DNA from: Tethya wilhelma
Lineage: Eukaryota > Porifera > Demospongiae > Tethyida > Tethyidae
NCBI GenBank assembly: GCA_964030475.1
Contig: CAXIPT010000002.1
Span: forward strand, 14,194,272-14,258,271
Reading direction: 5' to 3'
DNA length: 64,000 nucleotides
This document shows, piece by piece, positions 21,164 to 33,609 of the stretch. A program made the position numbers and the translations under genes. The notes under the pieces are model-generated. The model saw nothing but the letters and a program-made list of their open reading frames with translations, made no database searches and had not been told where the DNA came from. Every line of letters starts with the position of its first letter. Within the stretch, counting starts at the first letter, position 1.

Positions 21164-24106
21164 GAAGAACCTGATGCCAATTTCACAGGAAATGGCTTCA
21201 CACGGAACAGGATTCAGAAGAATTATGATTTTTAATACATCTGAGCCCTTTTCTTAGACAAGATCGAGGAGAAGATAATTAAGTCAGGTATGGGGCAAGT
21301 GCAGAGTTCTTCACAGCCACAAACACATGATTTAGGGACTTGAGGTTTTTTTCTGGACATCCCTCACAACCAAGGTTGAAAAGACAAAGGCCGTGTCCAT
21401 AATACGGTGGCATGCAGGTCAGAAGCTGGTTTCCCATACAACCAGTAGTCTCGAAGGGACATGGACATGGCAAAGAGCAGGTAGCCTAAAATCTCTTGAT
21501 TGTTCTTCCATCAGATCAGACCTTCTAAATCACCTTAACATAGACATGGATATGGACTCCTTAAGGTATAACACCTACTAACCATTGGAGACCGCTTGGC
21601 ACACTTCTCGGCCGAGCACAGGTGACCAATGCATGGGTTTTTGGATACGATAAATGTCAGATTACAGGCCAGCTATCCTCAGCAAAGAAGCTTGTCAAGA
21701 GAGGAACGAGAAAACACAAGCACTTCCCAGAGAAATAGAAAGCGAAAAGGCTATACGGAACCCTCCAAAGGGCACGTTGAAACCCCAGGTTTTTGGTGCC
21801 AAATTCAGAGGGATCATGGAGACAACTTGCAATTGAAAGACCTCAACAAATTCGTTGGAGCCTACATTTCAAGATGGAGCCGGTGAAGGGTCTGGTCCAA
21901 GCAGGAGACTACAGGGTGGATCTAGATCTTAAGGGTGCATAGAAATTTGTTTGCCCTAATCAATACCACACATCGGAAGCTCCAAAGATTCCATTGGAGA
22001 GGTCAGACAATGCAATTCAAGTCACTACCGCTTGGGATTATATCTTCACAAAGCTATATACATTGAGAAGCCTAGGAATCAGGTCAGTCCTCACCTAGAT
22101 GACATGTGGCCAAGTCAAGTGAAACGACACCTAGTTACAGCTAGTAATGAAACTTCTTGCTCTGTGACTCGTCATCAACCTGAAAAAGAGTGTTAACTCA
22201 AACATTGGAGTTCCGGGGTTTTCGCCCGGATTCAATGAGCATGACAACATCACTCCTTTCACAGAAGGTCCGGAAAGCTATGTCCAGATCACGAAAGCAA
22301 GGGTCAGGAGATACCTCACCTCTTGGAGTCAATGGTTACGCCATACCCTACAATCCGGCACCTCTCTTCTACCAGAAGTTGGCAAGGCAAAGTCATTTAG
22401 GAAGGATAGGTCCTACAGCTCAGACATGGAGTCAGACCTAAGATGGTGGTCGGAGGAGGTGAGTCGCCACAATAGTCGCCCCCTACAGAGATCTTCTTGG
22501 GATAGCACATTAGATCTGGATATACATCGAAGGGTTAATTGGAGTGCCTCTTGCCAGCTAGGACAAAATATTTGGAGCTCCTTGGTGTCAAACAAGTCAT
22601 TTGTTACCAAGAGGGAGAGAGTCTCAGTTCTACTATACTTGGACAATGTCACGGCAAACAGGGGAGGGAGGTATAGCCCTCTCCAATTACGCAGTTGAGA
22701 TCGAAACCTGGTGCATAGAATGGAACACCTACTAGAGAAGGAGAACATTCAAACGGATGGGGAACCATGACACAATGGATAACAATGACTGAAAACTCAA
22801 TCAAGACGTCTTTCTCCAGCTGCGTGAAACACCGTTTCTCATTTTTTCGAGCGTCATGAACCAATGATCCAGACCCTCAATGTTTGAGGAAACTTATGGA
22901 AGATCAAATCTCAGGGGTTATGGTGGCTTCAAGACGGCCAAACCAAGTGTGGTTTCTCTTGAGGTTGGAAGAGCATCCTAATTCTCCTCCCTCAGACTCT
23001 GGATAGCATAGAGAGTCCAGAAGAAACATCTCAGTCTTGGAGGAGCACGTATAATATAAATATATATGTATATATATATATATATATATAATTTTACCAC
23101 TGGCAGCATGGCAGACGTTGCAGCTCTAGAGGTCTCTCTGAAGGAGCTATCCCAGTACTCAACAAGTCCTAGAGCCGATCAATAGATTGGCTTACCCCAG
23201 GGATGGGAGACAGTGGCTTGGCTGGAGTTTTGGAATGGGACATAGACCCAATTTCAGCTCCGCTATAGGACCTGTGCTATAGAATTTCCAACATATCAAT
23301 AGGAAGCATCAGTACCGAACCATCAGTATGAGGCATTCAGCTATTCCCAGTAACCATGGATAAGTCGATGGCTCATAAGTCGGGCGGTAACCCTTAGTGT
23401 CTCACTCTTGAAGGGTATTCAGCAGTCACCCACCGACTCCCAAATACTGTACGACCTGGGATGTTCTCTCTGTTATGATAAAGCTGCCCCATCTATAAGG
23501 TTATAAACAACAGTTATCCTTTTTTCAGTGGCTCTCTCACAAACTAGGTATGCTTATGGCATAGACAAATGCTGACAGAGGCTCAGACCTTATGGCTCTT
23601 AAAATAATTGACTTGAGATATTGCACTTTCCTAGAAACTGGGGTGTATGAATGCATTATTCCTGGACTGACCAAATCTAGGAGATTAGGCCCACATATCT
23701 TCACACTGTTTTCCCAGAAGACCCTATAGAACTTGTAGAGTGAAAAATTTAAAGTTCTATGAGAAACTTTCTAGAAGGTTCGGCATTTTTTCCATGGGGA
23801 GGGATCGATCACCTTTCATCCCAGTCTCACAAGCCGGTTAAAGCTAGGTTGTAGACTGAAGAATAATTACCAAGAATCTGGCTGATGTGAACTGGTCTGC
23901 TCACACGACGAGAGGTGCAGCATCTACCTCAGAGTCAGAGCTGCAATAGTCGCAACTGGAAACAGTCGCAAAGCTGCAAATTGGAGCACATCCTCATACA
24001 TTTTGCAGATTATACCACAGACCTGTGAATTCAGTACAGTTTGGCAAGAATGGTTATTTGTAGGGTCACACACTTGTATTAGCTAAAGCTATTTGTGTCA
24101 TCCTTG
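21164..24106 (+). pseudogene. DIRS RT/RNase H/tyrosine recombinase, copy 2
   Basis: Same domains and the same stop codons as copy 1, offset 5572. From 21164 to about 23065 I find only one or two base differences from copy 1. Beyond the TA tract at 23053-23090 it has many substitutions and indels, and an extra 12 TA bases. Followed by a (CAAA)n tract (24131-24165) and the ICR. Confidence 0.75.
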
Positions 24107-24238
24107 CATAATGTTAAATTATTATAATTATATAAACAAACAAACAAACAAACAAACAAACAAAAAATATAAAAAAAAAAGGTGTGTGAGAATGAGCCAT
24201 CCAAGTGATCTTGGGAGCTTTAAACGTACCATGTATTG

Positions 24239-24367
24239 AACTAACTATGTTGTTGGAGTGTATCCAGAGCCTCCAAAGTACAATTTCAGATTCCTCGAGG
24301 ATTGAGAAGCAATCTGATGAGGAGGATGAATTGTATGAGGAGGTGTAGGATACAACATAGTTAGTTT
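24239..24367 (+). repeat. DIRS internal complementary region
   Basis: Its first half (CTATGTTGTTGGAGTGTATC...) is the complement of the left outer end. The second half (TTTCAGATTCCTCGAGGATTG...) is the complement of the right outer end. They meet at TACAATTTC, as predicted for a circle-junction template. The short minus-strand ORFs across it are not genes. Confidence 0.75.
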
Positions 24368-24535
24368 CCCCCCCCATAATCGCCCTCCCTGTGCCAGTAT
24401 AACTTTATAATTTTCCTGTGTACTCCTAGGGTCCACAGCTCTCGCTACAGGATATCTGGTAGAAAATCTCTGTTCATTCTTTTACCATAAGTCAGAATGT
24501 TCTGGGTTTATTGATGTACAACTGCAATTGCTTGT

Positions 24536-25278
24536 TAAGCCTCGGCGCGTGCGTAGCACGTGCAGAGGATTACGGTAGTCGTTTTGTGTGTGTGTGTGTG
24601 TGTCTGTTACTAAATTATCTGAAGAACGGCAGCTCTAGAGTCAAAATGGAAGGTACTTACGTTCATGAATCAAAATTATCTTGAAATTTGATGTGTAGAA
24701 TCTTGCAAAACGCCATAGTTTCTGAGATCTGAGGCTTTTGTGCATCTCTGAGCGCTTTGGCTTCGAAACCGCACCCATCGATCACGCCCCATGTGGTGTG
24801 CGTTATCTAGAAACACAGCTTGGATTGGCAGCAGAACAGACAGATGCAGTGTGTTCACTGTGTTGGGCCAGTTTCACTTTTAGTTGCTTGTCCAGGTTAG
24901 TAACTCAATTGAAATAGCACTTTGTAGAACTATCATGAGTTTAGATAAATGTGCGTTGTTTTTTATCAGCCTAACTTCAAATAATTTGTGCTTCAGTCAG
25001 TGACAGGCTGGCAGCATCACTGAGTATATAGATGATGGCAGTAGCTGCTATGATGACTGACCTGTCATGCAAAACCAATTACACTGCAGATAATCGTTAA
25101 AAGTTTTACCTTGATCGCCCACGGCAGGTGAATGGGAACTTAGTTATTATGCCAGTCAAGATGGCATGGAATAGACTAGGCTGACACCTAATCTGCTTAT
25201 TGCATAGGTCTCAGTACTCAGTCTTCTTTTTAATGTTATACATGTTTAGTTTTGCATGCTGTATGAGTGCGCCGAGGC
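24536..25278. mobile_element. TIR-like element, family C (GCCTCGGCGC ends)
   Basis: Begins AAGCCTCGGCGCGTGCGTAG; a complementary GCGCCGAGGCTT lies at 25268-25279. Related sequence recurs at 46105-46760 and 47565-47640 (shared GGTAGTCGTTTT and GAGATCTGAGGCTTTT blocks). No coding. Within the DIRS, between ICR and right terminal repeat. Confidence 0.45.
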
Positions 25279-25454
25279 TTGTGCACCGTAGGTGCTATTC
25301 ATTGTAGTGGCAGCCATTCTTACTTAGCTGTCTAGTAGCCAGAATATTATACAGGCTGTGAAGTACACTAAATGTCATCACAGTGTATATATATATAACT
25401 AACCATAATATTATAATAATTATTGAAAAGTTAGGTTAGCAGTGGATGTTGCTA

Positions 25455-25607
25455 TCTCTATTCTCTCGCTTAAAAGGCAGTTAGGGCATGCGCAGTCAGA
25501 CTATTTATATTTTAAGTATGATGTAATATGAACTTTGAACTTGCTGATCTGCAGGGATTTATAAGGTATACCATGTAGTAAACTAACTATGTTGTCTCTG
25601 TGTATCC
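25455..25607 (-). repeat. DIRS right inverted terminal repeat
   Basis: Complement of the left repeat. An extra 65 bases (25608-25672) with no counterpart on the left end reappear in the ICR. Confidence 0.75.
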
Positions 25608-25672
25608 TACACTTCCTCATACAATTCATCCTCCTCATCAGATTGCTTTTCAATCCTTGAGGAATCTGAAAT

Positions 25673-27545
25673 TTTTGGCTCACCACACCAAGAGACTCAC
25701 CATCTACCCAGACTTTGTCTTTCTCTCTGAACCCTTCGAGGTGAGACCAGTCTGGAACAAAGTACTTCTTGAGCTGTGGCATGTCTGTACAAATGTGTCT
25801 CCCCATGAGAAGCTGGGCTGGACTCAATCCACACCAGGACAGTGGTGTTGCCCGATAGCTCAACATAGCTAGGTAGGGGTCTTGCGAATCAGCAATGAGT
25901 TTTTTTGACTGTTTTGACAGTTCTCTCTGCTTGTCCATTTGATTGAGGATAATGTTGGCTACTAGTTGTGAGTGTAAAACAATAGCTTTGTGCAAAGTCT
26001 CTCATTTCTTGTGAGGCAAATTGAGGTCCATTGTCACTCATGAACTCTGAAGGTATTCCATTACGAGCAAATACGGCTTTCAATGCCGTGATCACTCCAT
26101 TGGAAGTGACTGACGTTAGCTTCTGAATCTCTAGAAACCTTGAGTAGTAATCTACCACAATCAGGTAAGTGTTGCCTTTAAGCTGGAATAAATCTGCAGC
26201 AACCTTCTTCCATGGATAACTAGGTAGTGCAGCTTGCAACATTGGCTCGACAGGTGGTGGGGTATTCTTCATACAGGTGTGACATTTATTCACAAATCCC
26301 TCCATCTGTGTAGAGACACCAGGCCACCATACTGAGTTCATCACTCTTAGACGACATCATTGTACAACTTGATGTTCATGGTGGATCTTCGTCATTACCT
26401 CTTCTTGAAGGCTTTCAGGAATGACTAGGCGTGTGCCGTACAGAAGAAGGTCGTCAACTACAGATAGCTTCTCTGCATAATACTTCTTGATCACTCCTTT
26501 CAGAAGGTGTCTCGCTGGCCACTCAGATTGTGAATATCTAATAACTTGGAAACAGACACTATCCCTCTTCTGTGCTTCTCTAAACTGGTTCAATCGCAGT
26601 TCACTAGCCGGTAACTGTTCCACACTTAGTGCACGTACTGTTCGCTCCACCTCTTTGTTGTTCTCAAAAACTCCACCAGTCGCGTGTGAGGATGCACGGG
26701 ACAGTGTATCAGCCGTATACAGGTACTTTCCTGGAACGTGTGCGATAGAGTAATCGAATCTTGTCAGTCGCAACCTGAATCTTAGCACTCTCGGTGGAAG
26801 ACGATCGAGATGAGTAGAGCCGAGGAGGGGCACTAGGGGGTTGTGGTCAAATGTGCTTGCCTAGAATGTAGTTGCAAATTTCTCACATGCCCACACCAGT
26901 GCGAGTGCTTCTTTCTCTATTTGAGAGTAGCGTTTTTCTGTCTCAGTTAGTGACTTCAATGCATACTCCAATGTCCATCCTGTTCTTGAAGCAATACAGC
27001 ACCCAAGTCATACGCTGAAGCATCTGCACGGATTTTAGTGTTAAAGCCTGTGTTGTATAATGCCAACACTGTGGGTCTTGTGAGCTCTTCTTTGACTTTG
27101 TCAAGCGCTTCCTCTTGTGCAGGTCCCCAGAACTATGCCTTTCTTGGGCTCAGGAGTTCACTTAGGGGTTGTGAGATCTCTGCCAGATTTGGACTGAACT
27201 TCCCTAGCTGATTGGCTATACCCATGAACCTCCGTAGCTCTGTCAAATTTGTTGGGGCCTGCATCTCCTTGACAGCTTTGGTTTTCTCTGGGTCAGTGCT
27301 TACTCCCTGCTTTCCAACAATGTGTCCCAGAAAAAAGAGTGTCTCACAATTAAATTCACACTTGTCATGGTTCAGCGTGCCCCCTGCTTTCTCGATTCGT
27401 TGAAGAACAGCATGCAACCTCTTGTCATGTTGTTGCTGTGTCGTGCCGAATACTAGGACATCATCAATGTGGACAATGACACTGTCCAAGCCGTCCAATA
27501 TCTCCGACATCCTTCATTGGAAGTGTTCTGGAGCACTGTTGATCC
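25673..27545 (-). pseudogene. Ty3/Gypsy pol: RT, RNase H, integrase (upstream half)
   Basis: On the minus strand, in order: RT palm with the VHIDDVLVFG catalytic motif and LGHIVG (27133-27510); a frameshifted RNase H stretch (26840-27130); the VPGKYLYTADTLSRA segment; an integrase H2C2 finger (HHEH..., CHTCMKN); and integrase core residues in ADLFQL, MSDNGPQF and NGQAERTVK (26357-25889), then a conserved tail to 25673. It lacks gag, protease and the RT fingers and has several frameshifts, so it is dead. The reading frame resumes at 14690 after the DIRS-like insertion. Confidence 0.85.
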
Positions 27546-27659
27546 ACACTACAAACGCATAGACAGCAGTGTTTTCATTGTTGCTTGAATAAATGAACAT
27601 GCACCAGCAAAATCAACTCCACACACTCAGACTCAAAGTCAGAGATGCAACTAAATATA

Positions 27660-27850
27660 TCTGATTGTATTGGTCAATGTTATGATGGGGCTTCGGCGAT
27701 GAGTGGGAGATGCGCTGGCGTGAACGTTAAGATTCAAGAACAAAGTGGTAAAGCTTTATATGTGCATTGTTGTGCTCACCGGTTGAATCATGCGTAGTGT
27801 ATTGCTGACACAGTTGTCCACCATAGTCCAGAGTTTTTCTCCAACCTTCT
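27660..27850 (+). pseudogene. hAT transposase core fragment
   Basis: Plus strand reads IGQCYDGASAMSGRCAGV then ALYVHCCAHRLNHA, the core motif of hAT transposases related to ZMYM1-type proteins, then stops. It abuts the truncated 5' end of the Gypsy element near 27545. Confidence 0.75.
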
Positions 27851-29916
27851 TTCATTTCATTCTTATCACATTATGGTAATCAGCTTATACTTATTGGTTG
27901 CTAACCAACTGTCGAAATATCTTGCATTATTATCAGTAACTTTCTACCAGTAAATGTGTTAATAATTTTATAAATTTTGTATCAATTAACAAAAAAATTA
28001 ATATTCATGTAGTGAACTAATACCTGAGCTGAAGCTAGTAGTAGTAGTAGCTGAAACATAAACATATACTTCCACAAGTAATTATCAGAAACAAATTGTC
28101 ATATTATTATTACAGTGTAATGACTGTGTTTGTCATTGTGTATGTACTTTGTGTTTTGTGGTAAAGATTTATATCTTGTGACCTAAAAAATGCCGTGTAT
28201 ACGTGTTGTTCAGTCAGTCTTTCAAGTCTTATAACAAATTTTAAAGTAATACTCAGTTGAACTGCGCCTAGTTGGATGGTTGCTATCATATAGCTAAGTA
28301 CTGAGAAGATATTACAGTCAGGAGATAAGGAGACTTCTATATTCTGCCCAACATAATATTATGGCAAGGGGTAGGAAGAATCTCAGGCGTTCAAGACCTG
28401 GATAGGCTATTTGACTCTAGCCTCGTTCCCAGGCTGGGTGATAAAAGCATATGAAGGATCGAGCACATTTCAATCTGGATATCATACGTACGGCAGTATA
28501 TAGCAGGACAATACAACAATTTTATCACTATAAAAACTCCTAAATGTTGCTCCACATGCAGGTTCTTCAAACCAGCTGTCAAGTCTTTAATTATAATTAT
28601 GGAACATTACAGTAGGGCTAATTAATATTTATAGCACATACAATAAAACTGATTACCACATCAATTAAGTGGTTGGTATTATATACTTCATGCAGGTATT
28701 TTAACTCCCTATAGAGCAGTTCTAAACATAAGATACATACAGATCATCCCTGCATGCAGCAGCTCCTTGTGTATGACAATACTGAGCATACTGTACAACC
28801 ACACTGGCTGTACTGAATTGATTTTATAAAACACTCCTTAAGAGGTTGCAACAGTTTTCCCTGACCTAAACAGTGGCAGATCCAGAGGGAGTTTAATTTA
28901 TGGGGTTCTGTGGAACCCCTCTTTGAGACAGATGCACAATAAAATTAACTAATATTTATTATAAAATTTATATTATTGTATTTACACCAGTAGACTTACT
29001 TACTTGACTTACTTACAGAGAATGTGTTTGTATACTATGAAGCTATTCTTGATTGCACTACAGGATGGAAATACCATGAAGAGAGAAAGACCCACCTCCT
29101 ACATTTGGTATGAGTTAGAAGCAAAGGTTAATAAAGATTCAGCTTCGACACGACCCTTTCTGAATGAATGTCCAATACATGTGTAATACACTAGCTAGCT
29201 CATCAGACTTTCCTCAAAGTACAAAAGTGCGTATTATAATTGCCAGTTGAGTGGTAACCTTAACCTTCTAGACAGCTTAAATAAGTGAAAAAGAACAAAA
29301 TAAGAGGGTACCTCGATACGAAATGCTATATATTAAACATGATGAATAAATTTACACTAGTAAGTTTTGTATACTACTAATTACATGTCAGTGATTCTTT
29401 TAGAAGTTTTAAACCTAGTAACAGACAAATCACGACTTTGTAACACTCATACGTCCTCTCTTTGTGTGCTTATAAGCCCAAACAAGCAAGTATTGCTGTC
29501 TTAATTTTACTCCAGTGTATCATAAGTAACTAATTTTGCATGTAATTCACTGTACCCAGAAGCCATTTTTTAAAAAAGGTAGACACACAGTTTTCTAAAG
29601 AGACTGGATCATTATCATGCCTGGACTTGAAGTTACAGTAAGCTACCCTTTAGAATAATGCACTCACTCTCAAATAGAGGTAAAGTTGGTTCACTCTTTG
29701 ACTGTATCTAACTTCTAAATGTGTACATGTACGGTCTTGAAGAAACATTGAGCCGATATAGAACTATAGGAAGATGGAATTGAATTGAATTGATTTTTAT
29801 CCCAATAAAAAAAGGTCACACAGAGGTTACATGAATGAGGTGCTTCTGGGAACAACATAAATAATATAGACAAGATAAATCAACTAGAAACTGCAGTCAA
29901 CCACAGGTCAAAAGCC
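27851..29916. other. No gene seen
   Basis: AT-rich; one solitary end TAGCCTCGTTCCCAGGC at 28419-28435 and one GTGGCAGATCC end at 28873. Confidence 0.6.
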
Positions 29917-30625
29917 TAGCCTCGTTCCCAGGCTTTCCCCGTTAATTTATTCATTTTGGTTATTTTAGCGGGGGGAAAGCCTGGTACCAAACATCACGTG
30001 AATGACGAAAGCGGTGCCGCCGCTTTCGTAATGTGACGTTTACATGGAGAAAAACGTCACGTTAGATTAGTGGAAAATTTTTACACCCACTCATTTTTTT
30101 TCGATCGACTGTACTGGCTGTAAAGAGCGAAGAACCTTGGAATACGGCAGTAGTTGGAGCTCAAACTGATGTCACTTTAGGCACTCATCTTCCGTGGAAC
30201 ATTTATTAACGTAGAGCTAGGCTGTATATATCTATCTACCTGACACTGACAGATGAAAGTGGCACGAACAGAAGTGGTTGACAACTGAAAGCTTCGAAGA
30301 GCACAAACTTTTATTCACTGTACGCAGTCATAGCACCGGTACACCACAACTACAAACAGCCCTTAAAATTGCCATTTCTTGCTCTCGTCTTCGCTCAGGC
30401 TATGACTGTGAGTGTCAGAATACGGTGGCACACCTTTGTTTGTTTAAGAATCACAAATGCGTGGGCAGCATCCGCGCGCCAGCGCTTTGTGTCAAAACGC
30501 GGGAAATATAAATTCCCGCTTGTCCATAATGTGTCATCGCTTTCGTCATTCACGTGATATTTGGTACCAGGCCTTCCCCACGCAAAAAAAAAAAAAAAGA
30601 AGGGGAAGGCCTGGGAACGAGGCTA
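29917..30625. mobile_element. TIR element with 9-bp target duplication
   Basis: Starts TAGCCTCGTTCCCAGGC and ends with its complement; a second inverted block (CCTGGTACCAAA.ATCACGTG) extends the terminal repeat to about 95 bases. Exact TCAAAAGCC at 29908-29916 and 30626-30634. Overlapping short ORFs inside (30278-30511) match nothing I know. Confidence 0.75.
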
Positions 30626-31539
30626 TCAAAAGCCAGAGATTTATCTAAAAATTCATGTATTTTAAATCAACCACTAAGTTACATTAATTTCTCGACAGCA
30701 CGCAATCAGGCAAGCCTTTGACTGAATGTCTGGTTCGGGCCTGTATAGCCAGGGGGGGGGGGTTTGGTTCAGAATAATGATATTCATATTCATATTATAA
30801 ATTTTAATGATTCACCAACAAGACAGTGTACATGTACATGTCACACTGTATGCAAGTCCGAGACTGTTATCATTTTTCTTGAGCACATGTATAGTTTCGA
30901 GATAGTTCTGCATATTCTTGAACACTTGTTTGAACAGTTTTTCTAGTTTTTTTATTCCATTTGTGTTTCCTAATAAAATGTGCTAGTTTCATAGCTAGAG
31001 GAGGAAGGCATTCCAAACTGAACCTGTTGATCTACCAGATATTATTAAAGAATAACTATTAATAAGTCCCACAGACACAGGAGAGCCCTAACAGACTGTG
31101 AATGCAATATACATATTTTACAAGCAGATACTTTCTTGGAGAGCTTGGAGGGAATAAAGCAAAACCATAATTAATTTTGCCAAGTAAAGAGATGAGAACC
31201 TTGTAAGTCTTAACAGCAGATTTTTTTTGCTGAAGCCTGTTTTTTGCAACACAGCGTGGCTGAAAGCATTTTTGGCACTTCAAACTATACTGCTGACCAA
31301 GAGGAAGGCATACATGACAGATGATATCTTCCATCTACTCCTTTTCTATACAGATCTTAATTATAAATTCAGCCTATACTTGTCACCATTCATAATCAAA
31401 AGCAACGGAAGAAAGACAAGCAGTCAATTACACTCGAACAGAATTAATGTGTAGAACAGTAGGGACATGCTGTATCCAAACACTTTTACCTAATCAAAAG
31501 ATGAGAAGTGCAGCTGCACCATTAATTTTGGTCATGAAA
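30626..31539. other. No gene seen
   Basis: Short opposing ORFs at 31059-31454 overlap and show no motif. G-run at 30752-30762. Confidence 0.55.
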
Positions 31540-31692
31540 TCAATAATGTGTCGGCATTAATTTTACCAAAATTTCCTTGATATTCTTGTTTGGCAGGTTT
31601 GGTTCAATCTTGTGTATCAGGTTTAACACTTTTGAAACGTCCTCCTCACTTGCTGCACATTCTACTTTCATCGGTTCTCCCTTGATTTCCAT
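31540..31692 (-). CDS. Short unassigned ORF, possibly exon or pseudogene remnant
   Basis: ATG at 31692, 50 codons, TGA at 31540. It encodes MEIKGEPMKVECAASEEDVS and a Lys/Leu-rich tail, amphipathic and coding-like in composition. The sequence upstream on the minus strand has coding-like pieces in other frames with stops. I recognise no family; likely a remnant. Confidence 0.25.
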   Translation of the reverse strand: MEIKGEPMKVECAASEEDVSKVLNLIHKIEPNLPNKNIKEILVKLMPTHY

Positions 31693-31821
31693 GCTGTGTC
31701 AAAGTGCAGAGTAGTCAGAGGTCGCATTGTATCTTGAAGTGCCTTGCCAATTTCAGGATGTCTTGATGTACCTCAGAAAAAGAGTTGGAGTGAATCAGTA
31801 GTTAGAGGGTTTCAAGCAGCT

Positions 31822-33609
31822 CCTTTCTTAGCAAGGGACAATGCTAGATTATTGTCAACACAATTCTGCCAGGATTAATAATAACATGAAAAGCATTCAT
31901 GTCTATACTGTACAGAGGAAATTTGTGTAGTTCAAACTTTGGCATAAATTGGTGAAAGAGAGCTTTCAGAGTTAAATTTCGTATACACCGCATGCACTCG
32001 TATTGCGCATTATGCGGAAGTTAAATTTTCAGTTTTAAATTTCTCATATTCAAACGGCATACGAAAATTTGCACCATACAAAAATTTTCCATATAATATT
32101 ATAAGTCAAGAATTATGAAAAGACAAATTAAAGCTTTTTGTCTATAAAGCAGCAGATGGTCTGCACCACCATCAGTTTCACTGACCACAAGAATTGATTG
32201 TGTCTTCATACTACCAGAGCTGAAATGTCTACACAACACTGGCAATTTCTGTACTGCACCTCAAAGCAGATGGTTGTGTCTTTCAAAAAAGAACTTGTAT
32301 GAAATTTGGAGTCAAATGGTAGGTGTAGTAGCAATGGCCAAGTAATGAAGAAATGGAATTGAATTCCCAGTACGGTAGGCTAATTTTTATCTGACGCACC
32401 CTTTTGGGACTTAGAAATTTTTTGTATGGTCATCCCTAGGAAAAGGTCGTCTCAATAAAATAGTTTTAGAGCTTAAAATTTGACTGTACTTACTACTAAT
32501 GTTTGTCAGAGTCGTACACCTTGCATGCAAGCTTGACTATCACTGCTATAGTATTATAGCTAACATACAGTCTGCCAGAGACTACCTTCGAAAGAAAATG
32601 CAATAAACTCATGAAGTCTTATTTAGTTCTACTCGATCAAGTGAGAACTTGAGCAGAAGCCCGCTCTCAGTGCAGAAGTTCAATCTCCACAACTTGATGT
32701 AACAAGCTTTACAGATCTCGAGCTGCATGCCTACTAGGCTACTGATCAATGCAAACTTCTGAAACTAGAAGAGTTACAGAAAAGTTATTTCAGGCTCATT
32801 GTCTGATTCTCTATGCTCAATTAAGCGAGCCTTTGACTTCACAACTTTGTAGTGCTGAGTCGCTAGCCAGCATGCCATACTTATCAGTGCATTGGATCAC
32901 TGTTAGTACTTAGCTAATCATTTTGCTGTAGAAAATCAAAGCCTGGCTAGCTAGCTAGCTACTGAATGATAGTCTACGGTGGCCCTGAATGTTCAAATCG
33001 ATTTTACTAACCGATTTTTTATCTAAGCTATTTTTAACCCCTTCTAAGCGATTTGCAAAGTCATCTCATCGAAGCGATTTTCATTTAAGTGATTTTCGCT
33101 GTTTATCTAAGCCGTTTTTATCTAAGCCGTTTTCATCTAAGCGATTTTTCATCTAAGCCATTTTTATCTAGGCAATTTTTCATTTAAGCTGTTTTCATCT
33201 AAGCGATTTTTCACTCTAAGCCGTTTTTCACTCATCTAAGCGGTTTTTGACTCATCTAAGCCGTTTTCACTGAGTTTAAGCATTTTTTGTCTAAGCTGTT
33301 TTCATGTAAGCGGTTGCAGTTGACCGAGCCCTATAGTCCCACCCAGGAATGAAGGCCCTGGCCCCAGCCCTAGCGCATACCCTAGTTCTAGTCTTCATCC
33401 TAGCCCAAATAGTATACCAGCCCTCGGCTTTACGCTAGGGCCCGGAGGGCCCTAGCTATCCATAAGTCTAGTAAACATGGGATGAAAACGGCTTAAATGA
33501 AAAATTGCTTAGATAAAAATCGCTTAGATGAAAACGGCTTAGATGAAAAATCGCTTAGATAAAACGGCTTAGGAGGGGTTAAAAATAGCTTAGATCAAAA
33601 ATCGGTTAG
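31822..33609. repeat. Large direct repeat, unit 1
   Basis: Matches 34295-36069 (offset about 2473) at high identity over 1.7 kb, including half a family A palindrome (32375), the start of an inserted element and most of the TCTAAGC-repeat element. It is truncated at 33609; the 685 bases before unit 2 are not duplicated. Confidence 0.8.
32977..33609. mobile_element. Second copy of the TCTAAGC-repeat element, right end lost
   Basis: Same left end and array as 35446-36098, with repeat number differences in the array; stops at ATCGGTTAG without the terminal GGGCCACCG. Confidence 0.7.

Larger units (their letters stand above)
14691..25672. mobile_element. DIRS-like tyrosine-recombinase retroelement inserted in Gypsy integrase
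   Basis: Inverted terminal repeats of about 155 bases (14710-14865 and 25455-25607) with unequal outer extensions (19 and 65 bases). An internal segment at 24239-24367 joins the complement of the left end to that of the right end: the ICR expected for DIRS elements that replicate through a circle. Removing 14691-25672 restores the Gypsy integrase frame, and there is no target duplication, as for recombinase-mediated insertion. Inside are two copies of an RT/RNase H/recombinase unit, a family A element and a doubtful assembly join at 18564-18600, so the true length is uncertain. Confidence 0.75.

Noticed and set aside
24114..24436. Two minus-strand ORFs with Ser-rich and Phe/Val-rich sequence
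   Set aside because: They run across the DIRS ICR and a (CAAA)n tract; composition explains them.
26487..26753. Plus-strand ORF of 88 codons
   Set aside because: Antisense to the Gypsy linker and integrase frame.
33030..33320. TCTAAGC array as CRISPR or telomeric repeat
   Set aside because: Units are 14-16 bases with no regular spacers and are mirrored in the second arm; the unit is not a TTAGGG-type telomere repeat.
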